Counted from the first letter of the stretch, positions 1 to 42,141 are shown. The stretch is DNA of 64,000 nt from Amorphochlora amoebiformis (GCA_054601695.1 BAAHQB010000314.1:124001-188000); one strand, 5' to 3'. Numbers and translations: made by a program. The notes: generated by a model not told the origin, from the sequence alone.

Positions 1-4459
<4,459 letters not shown>

Positions 4460-4773
4460 GGCTGACAAGCGGTGACTTATCCTACTTAATACACTAACCT
4501 ACATAAATATGGCACGTGTCACGGCACGTGTACCTACTGAAAATCTAGAAATAGATATGATCTAGGTGAAGCTAAGGTATGGATAGGTAGATATATAGAT
4601 ACTCTAAATGCAAAACCGCCGACGTTACCATATTGTCCAAGTAATCAGTGCTTAGGTTGGCCGAGATCCGAAAGATATGGAAGATCATATATATTGAGAT
4701 ATATATATACATATATATGTGTGTGTGTGTATATATATATATATGTATATATACAAAACATATATGTATATAA

Positions 4774-4824
<51 letters not shown>

Positions 4825-6031
4825 GATAAATGTGTGTGTGTATCTAGATGTATGTATGAGATAAATATATAATAATATATATATATATATATATTGTATA
4901 TATATATATATATAAATATATATATATAAATATGTATATATATGTAAATATTGCATATATCATCGATAAGCCATGATCTAGATGATGTTCACTAGACATT
5001 TATGCTGACCTAGAGCCTTCGTTCTAGATAACTAGATATCTCTAATATCTAGATATTGATGAATCGATATCTAGTATTAGATCTATAATACAGAGTCGAG
5101 ATCCAGAGAGTCTAGGGCTCTAGGCAGACTCTCTGATCGTTACTTTGAAAATATATATGCCTCAGTCTATCAAGCCCCAGTATATCATTCTGTACAATTC
5201 GACTAAACTTCAGAATTCGTGCATATTCTAGATATTTCATAAATTTTTTATCATCTGATCATGAGTAAAATAAGCTAAATCTAGTAAATATATAAAAGCA
5301 TCATAGTATATATCTAGTATATGACAGTTCTGTACTAGCTAGACTAATTTGCTAGGCAATGCTAGAGTGTAACAATCACTGGCTTATGATCAGGTCATCC
5401 TAGTCTAGTAGTCAATGGCCAGTCACAGAGTTCGATTGGTATTACGTACGTGGGCGCGAAGTGTAATCATACCATTGATACGTACGCATATACGTAGACT
5501 GGATATAGATAATATTACGTACGTACGTACTTAGTTGCAATTTACTAGTCTTGAACTTGTACGTATGTACGTCTTAGTCTCTTAGACTACTAGTCTCAAA
5601 ACATATATTACACCCTACGGTACCATTAGAGTATAGATAGACTAGATCTACTAGATCTAGTTGATATTGACATACATCCACCTATGTATGAGCATCCGCA
5701 ATTCGTACATTGGTATTTATTAGAGGACTTAAGCTCTATAAAAGTCGAAACGCAATGATTAACCGGGTACGTACGTACGTAAACATCGGTCGCGTGAGCC
5801 TATATACTAGTATACGAGATATTACGCACTTGCGTATGCCTCGTGAGTATCATAGGTACGGCTTCATGATCTTCTATATTGCTAGATACACAGAAATACT
5901 TTTAAGACGGAAGGTTGAAACTACCGTTGGAACCGTATTGTGACCAGCATGCGCGTGCACCTGACCGAGTATCGAAAATATCTGGAACTTAAGGTATCGG
6001 TGATAATCAATCGCAAAATCTCTCTCTGAAT
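4460..6031. other. Palindrome-rich intergenic spacer between two convergent genes
   Basis: The left half keeps some (TA)n (4690-4930). From about 4960 the sequence is dominated by CTAG, ATCTAGAT, GTACGTAC and TACGTA motifs and has no convincing exon. It lies between the stop of the C2-like gene (4459) and the stop of the methyltransferase gene (6032). The sequence style differs sharply from introns here and recurs in three other 3' spacers. Confidence 0.6.
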
Positions 6032-18102
<12,071 letters not shown>

Positions 18103-18482
18103 GTATGCATATATGACTTTGGTGTTCTAACTCAAAGCGTGCATGACTGGTCTACTCCTTTTTCCTCGTAAACACACACACACACATATATATATACTAT
18201 ATCATGACTACACTTAGCCTATGATATTTTATAGAATATATAACTAGATATATGCAGTACATACATCATAGTGTATTACTACTTGTAAAGTACATGTGTA
18301 TAGCCTGATAAATATCATTCAACTACTACAAATAAAATCTTGCTCCATATACACATATATATATATTTATATGCATTTATCACAGTATGCATATTAGTAG
18401 TACATATATCTAGTATATGTGTGTATGTATACTATAGTATATACTATAGTATCGATATATGATATATCTATATACATGTATA

Positions 18483-18540
<58 letters not shown>

Positions 18541-18892
18541 ATTTAAAAATAATCCTTTAATATTACATGTCGTGATTATCAAAGTTTGTGTGTTATTCAT
18601 ATTAATGTGCTGCTGATAACATGAAGGCACAACTGTTACGCACACTGATACCGTGATCACAATGGTGGTAATAAATACATATTTATATAATTATATCTAG
18701 TATATATACTATGATATATGTATATATATATGAAATATATACACACATACACACACTTGCACATCATAGTATATGTGATACATATATTATATACCACATA
18801 AACACACATATACACACATATACATACATATATATATACACATATATATAATATTATATATATATATATGTGTGTGTGTGTATGTGTATACA

Positions 18893-18951
<59 letters not shown>

Positions 18952-19065
18952 TATATACATATACATATATATGTATATGTGTGTATATGTGTGTGTGTAT
19001 GTATATGTGAGTGTGTGTATAAATCATGATGTACATGTATGGCGCATACATATAAATTATGATTA

Positions 19066-19113
<48 letters not shown>

Positions 19114-19152
19114 GGATATCCATTTATATTCCATATATATATACATATCTAG

Positions 19153-19251
<99 letters not shown>

Positions 19252-19279
19252 ATATATATATTATAATATTATATTATTT

Positions 19280-19311
<32 letters not shown>

Positions 19312-19509
19312 ATATATATTATCCTATATCATCAATGATTTTATTCTTCTACACGTAGTATTTAAAGTATATCATATATACCTAATCTCTTCTGGTGTAT
19401 ATATAGATATGAGATAATCGTATTCAACTTTTCGCTCAGCACTAGCAAAAAGCTATAGCATAAAAAGCAATAATTCTAGATTAAAGAACAGTTTCTGGCC
19501 GCATGTTCC
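18103..19509. other. Intergenic spacer with (TA)n and CTAG-type sequence
   Basis: Contains (TA)n and (TG)n arrays (18480-18540, 18900-18960, 19150-19250) and CTAG/GTAC-rich patches near 18190-18430 and 19330-19460. No convincing exon was found. It includes the 5' flank of the methyltransferase gene and the 3' flank of the membrane protein gene ending at 19510. Confidence 0.4.
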
Positions 19510-20776
19510 TCACACTCGTTTTGACGGCTTGAACAGAGGTTTGCTGGCCGATTTTACCAGCTCATTCACACACGCGAGCATCTCATCAAGATACTGTTCA
19601 GCCTTCGCACACTCTCGAAGAATATCTTTCCTCCCATCGTCGCCATACTCCCCGCCAGCGCTTAGCCCACCGTAGTAATACATGTCGCCACCCTTGATAA
19701 CTGTTTTTTCCAACTTTGCCTTGACCACCATAGCATGATCTCTGATGTCTGAAGCACCAACATTGTTGATACGCTGACGCCGGAACAGGTATGCGAGGAC
19801 CGATGTGCTGCTCGAGCCGATACTGCTCACCACCACCTGAATGATGATTGCTAGTGGGAAAGAGGGACCTGTGGCCACGGCACAGCCAAGAACGAGCGCA
19901 GTGAGTGCTCCAGAAGCGAGAGCAGAAAGGAGGGCTCTCGTTTTCGAGCAGCGGTACTTTTCCAGAAGGCTCTGACTCTTGACGATAATGGGCTCCAGCA
20001 GCCCGAGGAGATTGAGGTAGGGAGAATGACCGGTGAACCTTCTTTGAACGAATGAGGAAAATCGGACGAGCTCATCGGAGATTTCGCGAATGTAGCGAGC
20101 CTCCTGATGGTCGACTTGAAGCTGCTCGGCTGCAAACCTCTTTAGGCGTGCCTGTTTTCTCTTTATCCTCTTTATCTTCGAGTCCATTTTCAACTTATGA
20201 AGCTTCAGTTTGCTTGAATCCATGGCTGCCCGTGTACGAATCTTGTGCAAAACTGCCAAGTATTCGACGACGAGATTGCGAATAGAAGGATCTGCCAGGC
20301 CCACTTTGTCCATTATTCGTACGAAGGCTTTCCTCGTGTTCTCCACGATATCCCCTATTCTTTTCATAAGACCATTTGTTTTAGCGTCCTCAGAGAGAGA
20401 ACTCTGGATAACATCGTTCAAGCTTCCCGCGCCAGGGAACCCTTTCTCTTCCAGAAGCCGCAGTGGAACGGTTCCTTTCCCGTGAAAAAGTAGACTTTTC
20501 TGGTCCGGGGGGAGAGCCTCCCTCTGGGAGGTATCGAAATTTCTGGAAGGAATATCAAGAGAAATTAGGGGAAGAAGCAATCGTTAGCCAAAGTTATCAT
20601 TGTGTCAAACCCGCGTCGAGGTGGTGACTTCCTTTCTTCAAACTGGTGGTGTCTTGTTGGCATGAACTATGGATTATCCTTCTAACCCCGATGTGATCTC
20701 CTGACAATTTGGACGTCTTTCTGGGTGACAGAATCTGTCGCCCTGTGGCATCCACTGAGAGTCTGAGATGAATCAT
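19510..20776 (-). CDS. Unrecognised two-helix membrane protein
   Basis: The main exon 19510-20542 begins after a good acceptor (ttccttccag) and encodes 343 residues to TGA. Seen in it: an acidic/polar N-terminal part, a strongly basic coiled-coil-like helix (KIKRIKRKQARLKR) near residues 125-140, then two hydrophobic segments (ALASGALTALVLGCAVA and FPLAIIIQVVVSS) near residues 215-255, then a soluble tail with GGLSAGGEYGDDGR. No family was recognised. The 5' exon is uncertain. The best phase match is 20706-20776 (start MIHLRLS, weak donor gtcagg). An alternative ATG at 20819 is open but has no phase-compatible donor. It is one of the few long exons in the window and is divergent to the gene at 20865. 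Confidence 0.6.
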
Positions 20777-20864
20777 TCTCCGAGGAGAGTCTGGAGGGTG
20801 CAATCACCGGGGCAGCCATTATCCGAAGAGAGTTATACCCACCGCGGTACAATTAAGCACTGAA
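20777..20864. promoter_or_regulatory. Putative bidirectional promoter
   Basis: Only about 88 bp (45 bp if the ATG at 20819 is used) separates the divergent start codons at 20776 and 20865. Any core promoter must be shared or lie inside the 5' exons. Inferred from position only. Confidence 0.4.
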
Positions 20865-21304
20865 ATGGATCCACAGTCTTGTTCCTTGAGCACCGTTGAA
20901 AGAAAGGACACGATGTCCAAGCGCAGGTCGACCAATCCACTGCCCTATTTCTCCTTTCGTTGATTTCAATAATGTTTTCCTGCAGACTTTCCGACCTCTC
21001 CTCCAAGGAGCCTCTTCCTTCCGATAATAAAACTCCACTCCCTTCACATACCAATCCGTCTCGGCTTCCGGAGGAGAAAGGAATCCGCCGCGACCGCGAG
21101 TTGCTTGGTGATTTAAAGCGGATTCTCGGTGACCTCGAGTATACGGTTGAACAAAGTAGCGACCATGTTTTCGAAGTCAACCTCCGAGTTCCACACAAGA
21201 TGAACAATGAAGATTTTTTTAAGCGTGAACATTTGAGGACGAAGCTGAAGGCGAAGATGACGAGGATGAGAGATGCACGCCGCAGGAAGTCTGCACGACG
21301 CTAG
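20865..21304 (+). CDS. Small basic protein of unknown function
   Basis: Exons 20865-20926 and 20986-21304 give a 126-residue protein. The intron is only 59 nt (gtcgac donor, cctgcag acceptor) and the join keeps phase. The protein starts MDPQSCSLSTVERKD, has a Ser/Pro-rich middle, a helical segment (LLGDLKRILGDLEYTVEQ), and a very basic C-terminus (RMRDARRRKSARR) that could bind nucleic acid or act as a nuclear signal. No family recognised. It lacks (TA)n introns, unlike most neighbours. Confidence 0.6.
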
Positions 21305-22150
21305 CGGCCAAGACGACAGCTACCCATCGATCGGCCTGGAAAAAATTGCAGTGAGGTACATATAAAAGTTGTGGGACATCTTGAAAAGGCTCAAGCTTGA
21401 GCGTAATCGAGGTTTACAAACTTTTCAGAGCATTCGATTGACTCTGTTACGTACAGCACCGAATGAGAACTTCGACATCATTGGACTGCTTTCATCCGAA
21501 TGTTACATTTATAGCATGTTTGACTTCAAGTTATGAGACTTGTAATTATCTATACTAAGAGTCTAAGACCAATTAAACCATGATATTATAATTGTATTGG
21601 TACATGTCATGTACATTTACAATTGTAGATCTAGTATGCGTACATCAGCTGTCATCAGTCACTGACAATATATCTAGATATGTCATGAGAAGTTCGCGTA
21701 TATTCTAGATATTCGTAGAGAAATTTTACAGAATCCGATGACCTGTCAGTACGTTTCTATGATAACCGGGTCGTATTCAACTACTCATGATAAGTTCAAT
21801 GGTATACGGTATCTGATCAATATCATCCGATACTGAGTTACACAAATTATCGAATCACATGACGCAGCATTACATCATGTATCACGCGGCGATAGACTAG
21901 ATAGACGTGTAGACGTGACTATGATCTAGATGATCCGATTGATGATGCATCATGCGGCATGCATGCATTCTGTACAAGTGTACCAGTGTACACTCAAATC
22001 TTGCCGGCTGATTGAATTCAGTAGCTTATTCGGATGATACTTTCAAACGGTCACGTCACTGACGTGTACGGTACCCTATGTTGACTCGATACCATAGCCT
22101 GCCCCGTAATGATTAATTCGAAATCTAACGCTAACTTGGGGCTTAACCTT
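21305..22150. other. Palindrome-rich spacer downstream of the small basic gene
   Basis: Free of long (TA)n from about 21540. Rich in CTAG, GTAC, CATG, ATCGAT and TCATGA. No exon seen. Similar in style to 4960-6000, 36200-37700 and 42440-43100. Confidence 0.55.
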
Positions 22151-22266
22151 AATTCGTTTCTGTAACTGTAGTAAAGTGAAATGTGAGGTGAACAAAAGTT
22201 TCACCCGCCAAGTTTCTTTATCGAGCGGCACTTTATTCACTCACTCACTGTGACATCATGATATAT

Positions 22267-22452
<186 letters not shown>

Positions 22453-22537
22453 ATGTATGTATGTATATATGTGTATGTATATATATATGTATATACATGT
22501 ATACAGCACACACACACATACATACATACATGCATAT

Positions 22538-22578
<41 letters not shown>

Positions 22579-22588
22579 GAAACACACG

Positions 22589-22623
<35 letters not shown>

Positions 22624-22710
22624 GCATGTGCATATACATATTGAAATGTATATTGAGTCTAGTATATTGCTTTAACGATAGCAATTATTCCACCATTCTA
22701 TGATCATACT

Positions 22711-22759
<49 letters not shown>

Positions 22760-22832
22760 ACAAATCATGTTATATATATATATATATATATACATACATA
22801 TATGTATATATATATATATATATTTACATATC

Positions 22833-22861
22833 TAAATATTGTATGTATACACACTCCCACA

Positions 22862-22912
<51 letters not shown>

Positions 22913-22985
22913 TATCTGAATATTGTATGTATACACACTCCCACACGCCTAGATGCATACAAATATTGTATGTATACACACACAC
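22833..22985. repeat. Three copies of a ~30-bp CA-containing unit
   Basis: AATATTGTATGTATACACAC occurs three times (about 22836, 22918, 22960), separated by (TA)n or a short linker. Confidence 0.7.
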
Positions 22986-23080
22986 ACACATGCATCATAT
23001 ATATCTAATTGTTTTCATATGTAACTTGAATTGTGATATAACTATGTGTGTGTAATGTGTATCACTGACTTAAATTGTAT

Positions 23081-23171
<91 letters not shown>

Positions 23172-23227
23172 ATATATATATTATATATATGTGTGTGTAT
23201 TGTGTATGAAAATAATATATAACACAC

Positions 23228-23324
<97 letters not shown>

Positions 23325-23334
23325 TATATATATG

Positions 23335-23369
<35 letters not shown>

Positions 23370-23378
23370 TATATATAT

Positions 23379-23449
<71 letters not shown>

Positions 23450-23534
23450 TACATGTATGTATTATGAAACACACATTAACATGTTTCCATGCTTGCATTT
23501 AACACACACAATGATATGAAAATCCAATCCAACA

Positions 23535-23692
23535 AATCCAATCCAACCACAACACACAGAGGCACCCAGGGAATCCCAGCTCACGTCGTACATAGGACTC
23601 GTACCCTCGCCCGCTCTCCGTCCCCGGGCCTTCGCAGCGTATCTAGCAGCATTATCTTCAAAGGCCCTTCTCGAGATGCGTAGACATGTCAA
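23535..23692 (-). CDS. Unresolved coding island, strand uncertain
   Basis: A GC-rich, non-repetitive island is open in several frames on both strands. On the minus strand it reads from an ATG at 23692 through RRAFEDNAARYAAKARGR to possible donors near 23580 and 23550. On the plus strand, after an acceptor near 23555, it reads as an Ala/Leu-rich C-terminus (AFAAYLAALSSKALLEM) to a stop near 23698. The minus strand is slightly favoured because it would be convergent with the gene ending at 21304 and divergent from the gene at 24062, as elsewhere in the window. Remaining exons could not be linked. Confidence 0.25.
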
Positions 23693-23699
23693 ATGACTC

Positions 23700-24061
23700 C
23701 GCGTCTTTCACGTGCCATGCGCCGTGCAGTCGCCCATCGTTTCCAGGAGAGCAAAAGTGTGACATAACGTAATGTCGTTGATATTTAACGTGACGTTGCG
23801 ATGAATGTCAATGTGACATGTCGTAAAATCACACTAAGACTATCATTTTACCTAAATTCAGCCGCAAACCTACATGTCACCAAGGTCTACACACCCCCCC
23901 CTTCTGACAACATACCCTACACTCTATCTGCGGGCTTTTAGTACCCCCCCCCCTTTAAATACAAGTGGGTCCCTAGAAACCAAACCCCAACCCCCCCCCC
24001 TTCCCCCTCGAGGTGAGATATTCTGTGAATTTTGTTTTTATTCTGGTTTTTTCTGGTGAAG
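23700..24061 (+). promoter_or_regulatory. 5' flank of the aquaglyceroporin gene with poly-C runs
   Basis: Contains three runs of 8-11 C, a TTTAAATA element just after one of them (about 23951), and no exon. It is probably the promoter and 5' UTR, inferred only from position. Confidence 0.3.
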
Positions 24062-36195
<12,134 letters not shown>

Positions 36196-37547
36196 CTTCT
36201 AGAGCTACGTACGTACGTACTGTTTGTATAAATAACCGCTTCACTAGTTCTAGTAGTTAGAATCGGAGCCGCTAGTAATTAATGTCCGTAATAATTAAAG
36301 ATAGTCGGGATCTCTAGGATTGATCAAGTTGTGTTATAATTAGAGTATTAGAATAACTAGAATAGCTGCACCCAAAACGACGACCGAGGAGAAGTTTTGA
36401 GTAATAAGAATTGATAACTCCGAAGCTTAAAAGACTTCCATCAACTAAATCAACGTGTCCAATTCCAGACTATGCACTACATACGTATACGTATATGACG
36501 GTACGTAGCTACTAGCCTACTACGTACATCATAATATACGTGGTTCAATGATTACGTACATATACACATATATGTGTACTGCATATGTATTGTCGCATGT
36601 ATCGATCATGATTCAAAAGCCTGTACAACTACCATGCATATTCTAGGTATCAAGTTCGTACGTACGCATCATGAGTCGATTGTGCCAATATCTAGAATCA
36701 TGATTGAATATTTTTACTAGGTATACGTATTAATAGTTAACTTAATACCATAGTTGTACTACGGTATAAGTGTACGTATATATGTTGCATATGAAAATAC
36801 ACGTACGTATTTCGACGAGTATACGTACTACTAGACGAATACGTATTGGACGCAGTATACGTATTTACTTACGTACCGTATATACGCTATCTAGACTATG
36901 ATCAGCAGTTCCGCGGGACAATTGGTATGTACAACGTCTACTAGTACGTACGTCGAATGTTAATATATACTAGATGTATTGTGCAAATATAATACGTTAC
37001 GGATACGTTGTAATATGCGTATTATGTACTACTTTATGTGCCGTATACATATACGTATAGCACTAGTTAGGGGGAGATTACTATGCAAATATATCGTTAT
37101 TACACCGGTATCATGTGACCTTAGTCATCTAGGTCATAGCTAGATAGTGCTATAGATAATCAACGTACCTACATCATCCAGATCGCGCCCGGTCATTGTA
37201 CCAGTACGTTTATCTAGTTAAATTTATTCTAGATTTTTATAAATTTTGTACAGCTGGGAATGAAAGGATTGAGGTGACTAGAATGGTTAGACTATATATA
37301 TATATATATATATATTCTAGACATTGCTAGATTGCATACAATGTCTAGAATGTCGTTAGTCTCATGCAGATGATATTTTCTAAATTATTGGGCTAACTAG
37401 CTAAGCGTCGGGTTTACGTATACTAGTCTAGACTAGTGCTATTCATGCATATGTATTGGACCAATGCATCATGATCACTAGCATGGGTACGTACGCGTAC
37501 AACCTAGACAACTTGCGGCAGACTCACTAGACTCAGCCTGAGTCATG

Positions 37548-37586
<39 letters not shown>

Positions 37587-37845
37587 TGTATTCTAAATGC
37601 GATAGTCTAAAGGAATTTGATCTTGGATAATTAAGTTACGATACAGCGGTCACGCCTTGAGGAAAAAGTACTCAGTATGAATTATCTTGCGGCGTAAGGG
37701 CGAGTCGAATAGGGACGACTCTCTACTAGGCTACGCTACGATGCGGCATAACAACTGAAGTTCGTGATCGATCATACCTACCTGGAATTTCACAACTTTC
37801 TCAGCACCATTTTGGTGCTTTTCTTCACTCTTGCTCAACTGCAAC
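36196..37845. other. Palindrome-rich intergenic spacer between two convergent genes
   Basis: Begins immediately after the stop of the aquaglyceroporin gene and ends at the stop of LIL3. Nearly free of (TA)n (short tracts only at 37293 and 37553). Dense in ACGTACGT, GTATAC, CTAG, TACGTA, GATC and CATG. No exon, tRNA or transposon ends recognised. Confidence 0.65.
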
Positions 37846-37884
37846 CTACTTCATGCCGATGGCTTCCTTTCCCTGATAAAAGGG

Positions 37885-37958
<74 letters not shown>

Positions 37959-38171
37959 CACATTCACATATATATACGTAAATATTATACACATTTGTTG
38001 TGTACCTGATCGATAACGGCGAGTAGTTGTTGCTTGACCTCGTCAACAGCTATCTTCTGCTCTTCCGTTAGGTTATCATACCTGTACAAATTTCAAATCA
38101 CATCACATCACAACACATCACGTCACATCATACCAACATCACATCACTTATCTGTACACATTAATAATCAT

Positions 38172-38218
<47 letters not shown>

Positions 38219-38812
38219 TATATATATATATATATATGATAGTTGAGTTGAGTAGATTGAAGTATAAAATAATGCGGTCCGTGAGTGTCTGAGCATTTGT
38301 GAACAAGGTGTATATCATTTCTAAACCTGTGGCTTATGTATTGCTCATAATCTGTACATGTACATGTGCAAAGAGTACCATTCGACTATTTCAGTTGCAT
38401 CATGCAATGCACATGCACATGCACATGCACATGCACATACACATGCATATGCACACGTACATGCATATACACACTTAGTTTACATCCCACATGTATGGTA
38501 CGGTATGGTATGGTTATGCAAAGATGTATTACCCAAACTCACGGTAGTAGAATATCCCAACAACAGTGGCCGCAACAGTAAGTCGACCCCAGAGTCTACA
38601 TGCATATGTATTATCAATATGTTATAGAATGAATGAGTCTGAATCTATCTTGAATCTATCTTACGAGTTGTGTTGGTCGGCGATTCCGATCTTGGTCAGC
38701 TGATCAACCCACAGGGCGGTTATGTATCCAATCATGGCCGCGCGACCTTTATATAATTATCTTTTGTACAGATATGTGTACATAAACTTGGATTTAATAA
38801 TATGCATATACA

Positions 38813-38864
<52 letters not shown>

Positions 38865-39168
38865 AGAGAGAGAGAGAGAGTTGCATCCAAATTCGATAGT
38901 GTAATGCATTATATGCGGCATACGGCAGGATTGTATGCGGCATACGGGAGGATAGTATGTCAAGGTAAGAAGGCGTTTTATGTGGCATACGCGTACAGGA
39001 AGATGGAATATGTCAAGGTTACCGTTAAGCTTCTCAGCCTCGGGAAGGTGGAAGCGCTTTACCCAAGCCCACCACGGAATCTCAGCGGCGTTAAATACAA
39101 CCTGAATCAACACGTGCACTTTACTCGGACATATTCATATAAATACATAAAAAAACATAAAAAAAAAG

Positions 39169-39203
<35 letters not shown>

Positions 39204-39254
39204 TATACATATGTAAATATTATATTTATATATATATATACATCTGTAAATATG

Positions 39255-39300
<46 letters not shown>

Positions 39301-40299
39301 AAGTAAATATAATATACATATATATATGTATATATATATATATATATTATATTATATACATATATATATATATATGTATATATGCATTTGTATACATATG
39401 ATGTAAACACGTATACGTACACAAATAAATAGTAAATGCCATGTAAACAATTACGTCCTCAGAGGCCGAAGTAGGGAGGGCGTTGTCAATAACAAGCTTT
39501 CGCCGAGCGATCTCTGCATCGATAATAGCATCCCAGTTGGTCTTGCCTTCCTTCTGGAACTAAAAAGCAATTAACACCACAGTATTGGATAACACCTGGA
39601 CACCTTTTAAGAACGAAAGAGAAAAGCCTTGTTACATTGGACAGCAACAACAACACCGACCCAAACGACTTCACTGAGAGAAGCTACCTACCGACCCCAA
39701 GGATGGCTATCCACGGTATCCCAACTCTCACACACACTCGTATATTGGGACATTTTGTCACTTGCCTCACTCCTCGGGTAAATTAAGAAATGGCGGGGGG
39801 GGGGGGGGGTGTTTCCGGTGCGTGGGGTGGTGGGGGGGTACCTCCTCGATATTCCAGGTACCTTCCTTCCAGCGGTAATCGTCAAACTTCCCGTCCTTGA
39901 TTGACATCATAGGGCCCGGAATTTCAGCTCGCGAGACCTGAGAGTAGACGTTAGCCAGCAATACCGTGTACCCTACCCCAATCGCTAATCTCCAGCCCAA
40001 ACTCTCTTCCGTGAAGCCTTTCCCACGTACCATGCGCGCGCGGCGACCAGCCATCGAGAATCGGGGGGCCGAAGTAGCCATACGGCTGCGCGAAACCACT
40101 CCGGCAGTAGCTCCCAACTGGTATGGGGGTTTATCCGCAATTAGCCACATATCTCACAACGGCAGGCAAAAAATATGCAAATCGAGCAAGAAACCTGGGC
40201 ATCCGAGGAGGAACCGAACATATAGTAGCCGGTGAAGGCAGCGTTGAGGGCTACGGAGAGTCCTAATAGGAGCTGCAGGCGAGCCATGGCGGTTTGCAT
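37846..40299 (-). CDS. LIL3: LIL3-like light-harvesting-like protein, plastid targeted
   Basis: Exons in transcript order: 40195-40299, 40031-40117, 39842-39937, 39455-39559, 39023-39101, 38665-38746, 38543-38595, 38327-38351, 38006-38081, 37846-37872 (TAG). All junctions are phase-consistent and give 244 residues. The chlorophyll-binding-type helix reads [20 protein letters not shown] followed by RAAMIGY, then [13 protein letters not shown], then a second hydrophobic segment ([13 protein letters not shown]). This is the LIL3 layout. In plants LIL3 anchors and stabilises geranylgeranyl reductase and protochlorophyllide reductase on thylakoids. Before it come an acidic/charged region (EIARRKL) and an N-terminus with a hydrophobic signal-like core ([17 protein letters not shown]) followed by a Ser/Arg-rich stretch, as in bipartite presequences for secondary plastids. 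Divergent to the Borealin-like gene. Confidence 0.88.
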
Positions 40300-40515
40300 G
40301 GCGGTTGAGCTGGTAGGTCTGTGCCGTGCGGCAAAAAAGCACGATATCCTAGGGGGTGTCCACAAGAAGTGCCGGGATTCGATAATTGTTGGAGTATTGG
40401 AGATCATTAGCGGGCTCCCGGAGATCTTAGGAGATCCATTCGAAACTGAAGTCCCCAGGGATCCCTGAGAAACTAATTATTTTCTCGGTGTGGAGGTGAC
40501 TGCCGCTCAACGGAC
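40300..40515. promoter_or_regulatory. Putative bidirectional promoter between LIL3 and Borealin-like genes
   Basis: A 216-bp GC-balanced, repeat-free interval between divergent ATGs at 40299 and 40516. No recognised element is claimed. Confidence 0.45.
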
Positions 40516-41285
40516 ATGACGGACATGGAGGCGTATATGGACGAGCTGAAGCTCGAAAGTGAAAAAATCCAATAGAAGAGACTTATTTATGAGTGAGATG
40601 GTTCGAAGGGTGAAGTTGCAATAGACTACGGCCCTGTGGCTTCTCGGGTTCTGTATCTGACTTTTAACATTCTTGTTTTGCTGTACACACCAGTCGAGAG
40701 CAAATGCGAGCGCATGAAGCGCTACGCTGAGGACATCGAAGAGATGCGTCAGACGTTCAAGTTCCAGCTGAACACCATCCCGCCCAATATCCGGAACATG
40801 ACTCTCAAGACGTTCGCCGAGACTTACAAAGGAAAGGTGATGGACGTTCTGAAGGAAGACCTTGTGAAAAAGCAGAAAGAGCTCGACACATGGGTCAAAC
40901 AGACACCTCGTCTGGGCAAGAACGCAAAGGTTGCCAATGTGTGAACTTTAGTGAGAAGATGGGATTCCAGGGTGTTTCCAATCCAGTTGTGAGATAGGTT
41001 GTAGCTGTTTGGATATGCGTGAACTTTGTTGGATATTTGGGGTTGTTTGGGTATTCTGAGGCACTGGATGAATAGGAGGAGGCCATTCGGACGCGTTACC
41101 AACTGCGTTCTTCTCGCAAGACAAGTAGAAGAGTCCGCCGAAGCGCTAGGATCGCCGGAGGAAAGCACTCTTCAAGGGTGCCCCCCTCGGTATGCACGTG
41201 TTGACTATTGCAAATAACTACGATTAAACCATTGCTTCCGGGGTCGTGAAGTCCATGCACATATTTGGATTTATCTGTGTGTATA

Positions 41286-41338
<53 letters not shown>

Positions 41339-41596
41339 CATTTATATAATACGTGTTTTAGCACACTGGCACCCCCGCGTTCGCGAAGCCACGGACGCGG
41401 CGCACGACCCGTGCCAGTAATATTAAGAGATTGCCTCGCTCCACCAAGAGGAGGAAGAAAGATCACGACCGCGATCAAGATGAGGACACCAAGGTATCGC
41501 ACAATACATTACAAATTACGTTCATTTTAATTTTATTCGTGTACACTCCTAAATAAATTGTGTACATGCATGTATATATATATATATATACATGTT

Positions 41597-41641
<45 letters not shown>

Positions 41642-42076
41642 ATATCTAATTAATATACATGCATGTATATACATGTATATATATATATATATATAACATA
41701 TTATTTAAGAATATACAAGTGCATATATTAAGTTGGTGAGCGGATCATCGGATATGGCGTCGAGCGCGGCCAGTGTACGGTCCCTTAAGAACGTCTCGGA
41801 TGAGAAAGTCGATACCAAGTTTACCATCCCCGAGTCAGATGTCTTCCAAGGGAAGGTGCCTTTTCTTCTCAATAGATTGGACCAATATTAATATTTATTT
41901 ATATATGTATTACATATATACAAATATAGATTTGTCGGTTATGGTGGGGTGTTTTAGGATAAAGAGAATGAGCCAGGGGAAAAAACGGAGATAAGCCTGG
42001 GATTCTTGTCGAGTGGGAAGATCGATTATGCGTCCCTTCACAACATGTCGGCATCCAAGAAGCGGAATATTAGGGT

Positions 42077-42141
<65 letters not shown>

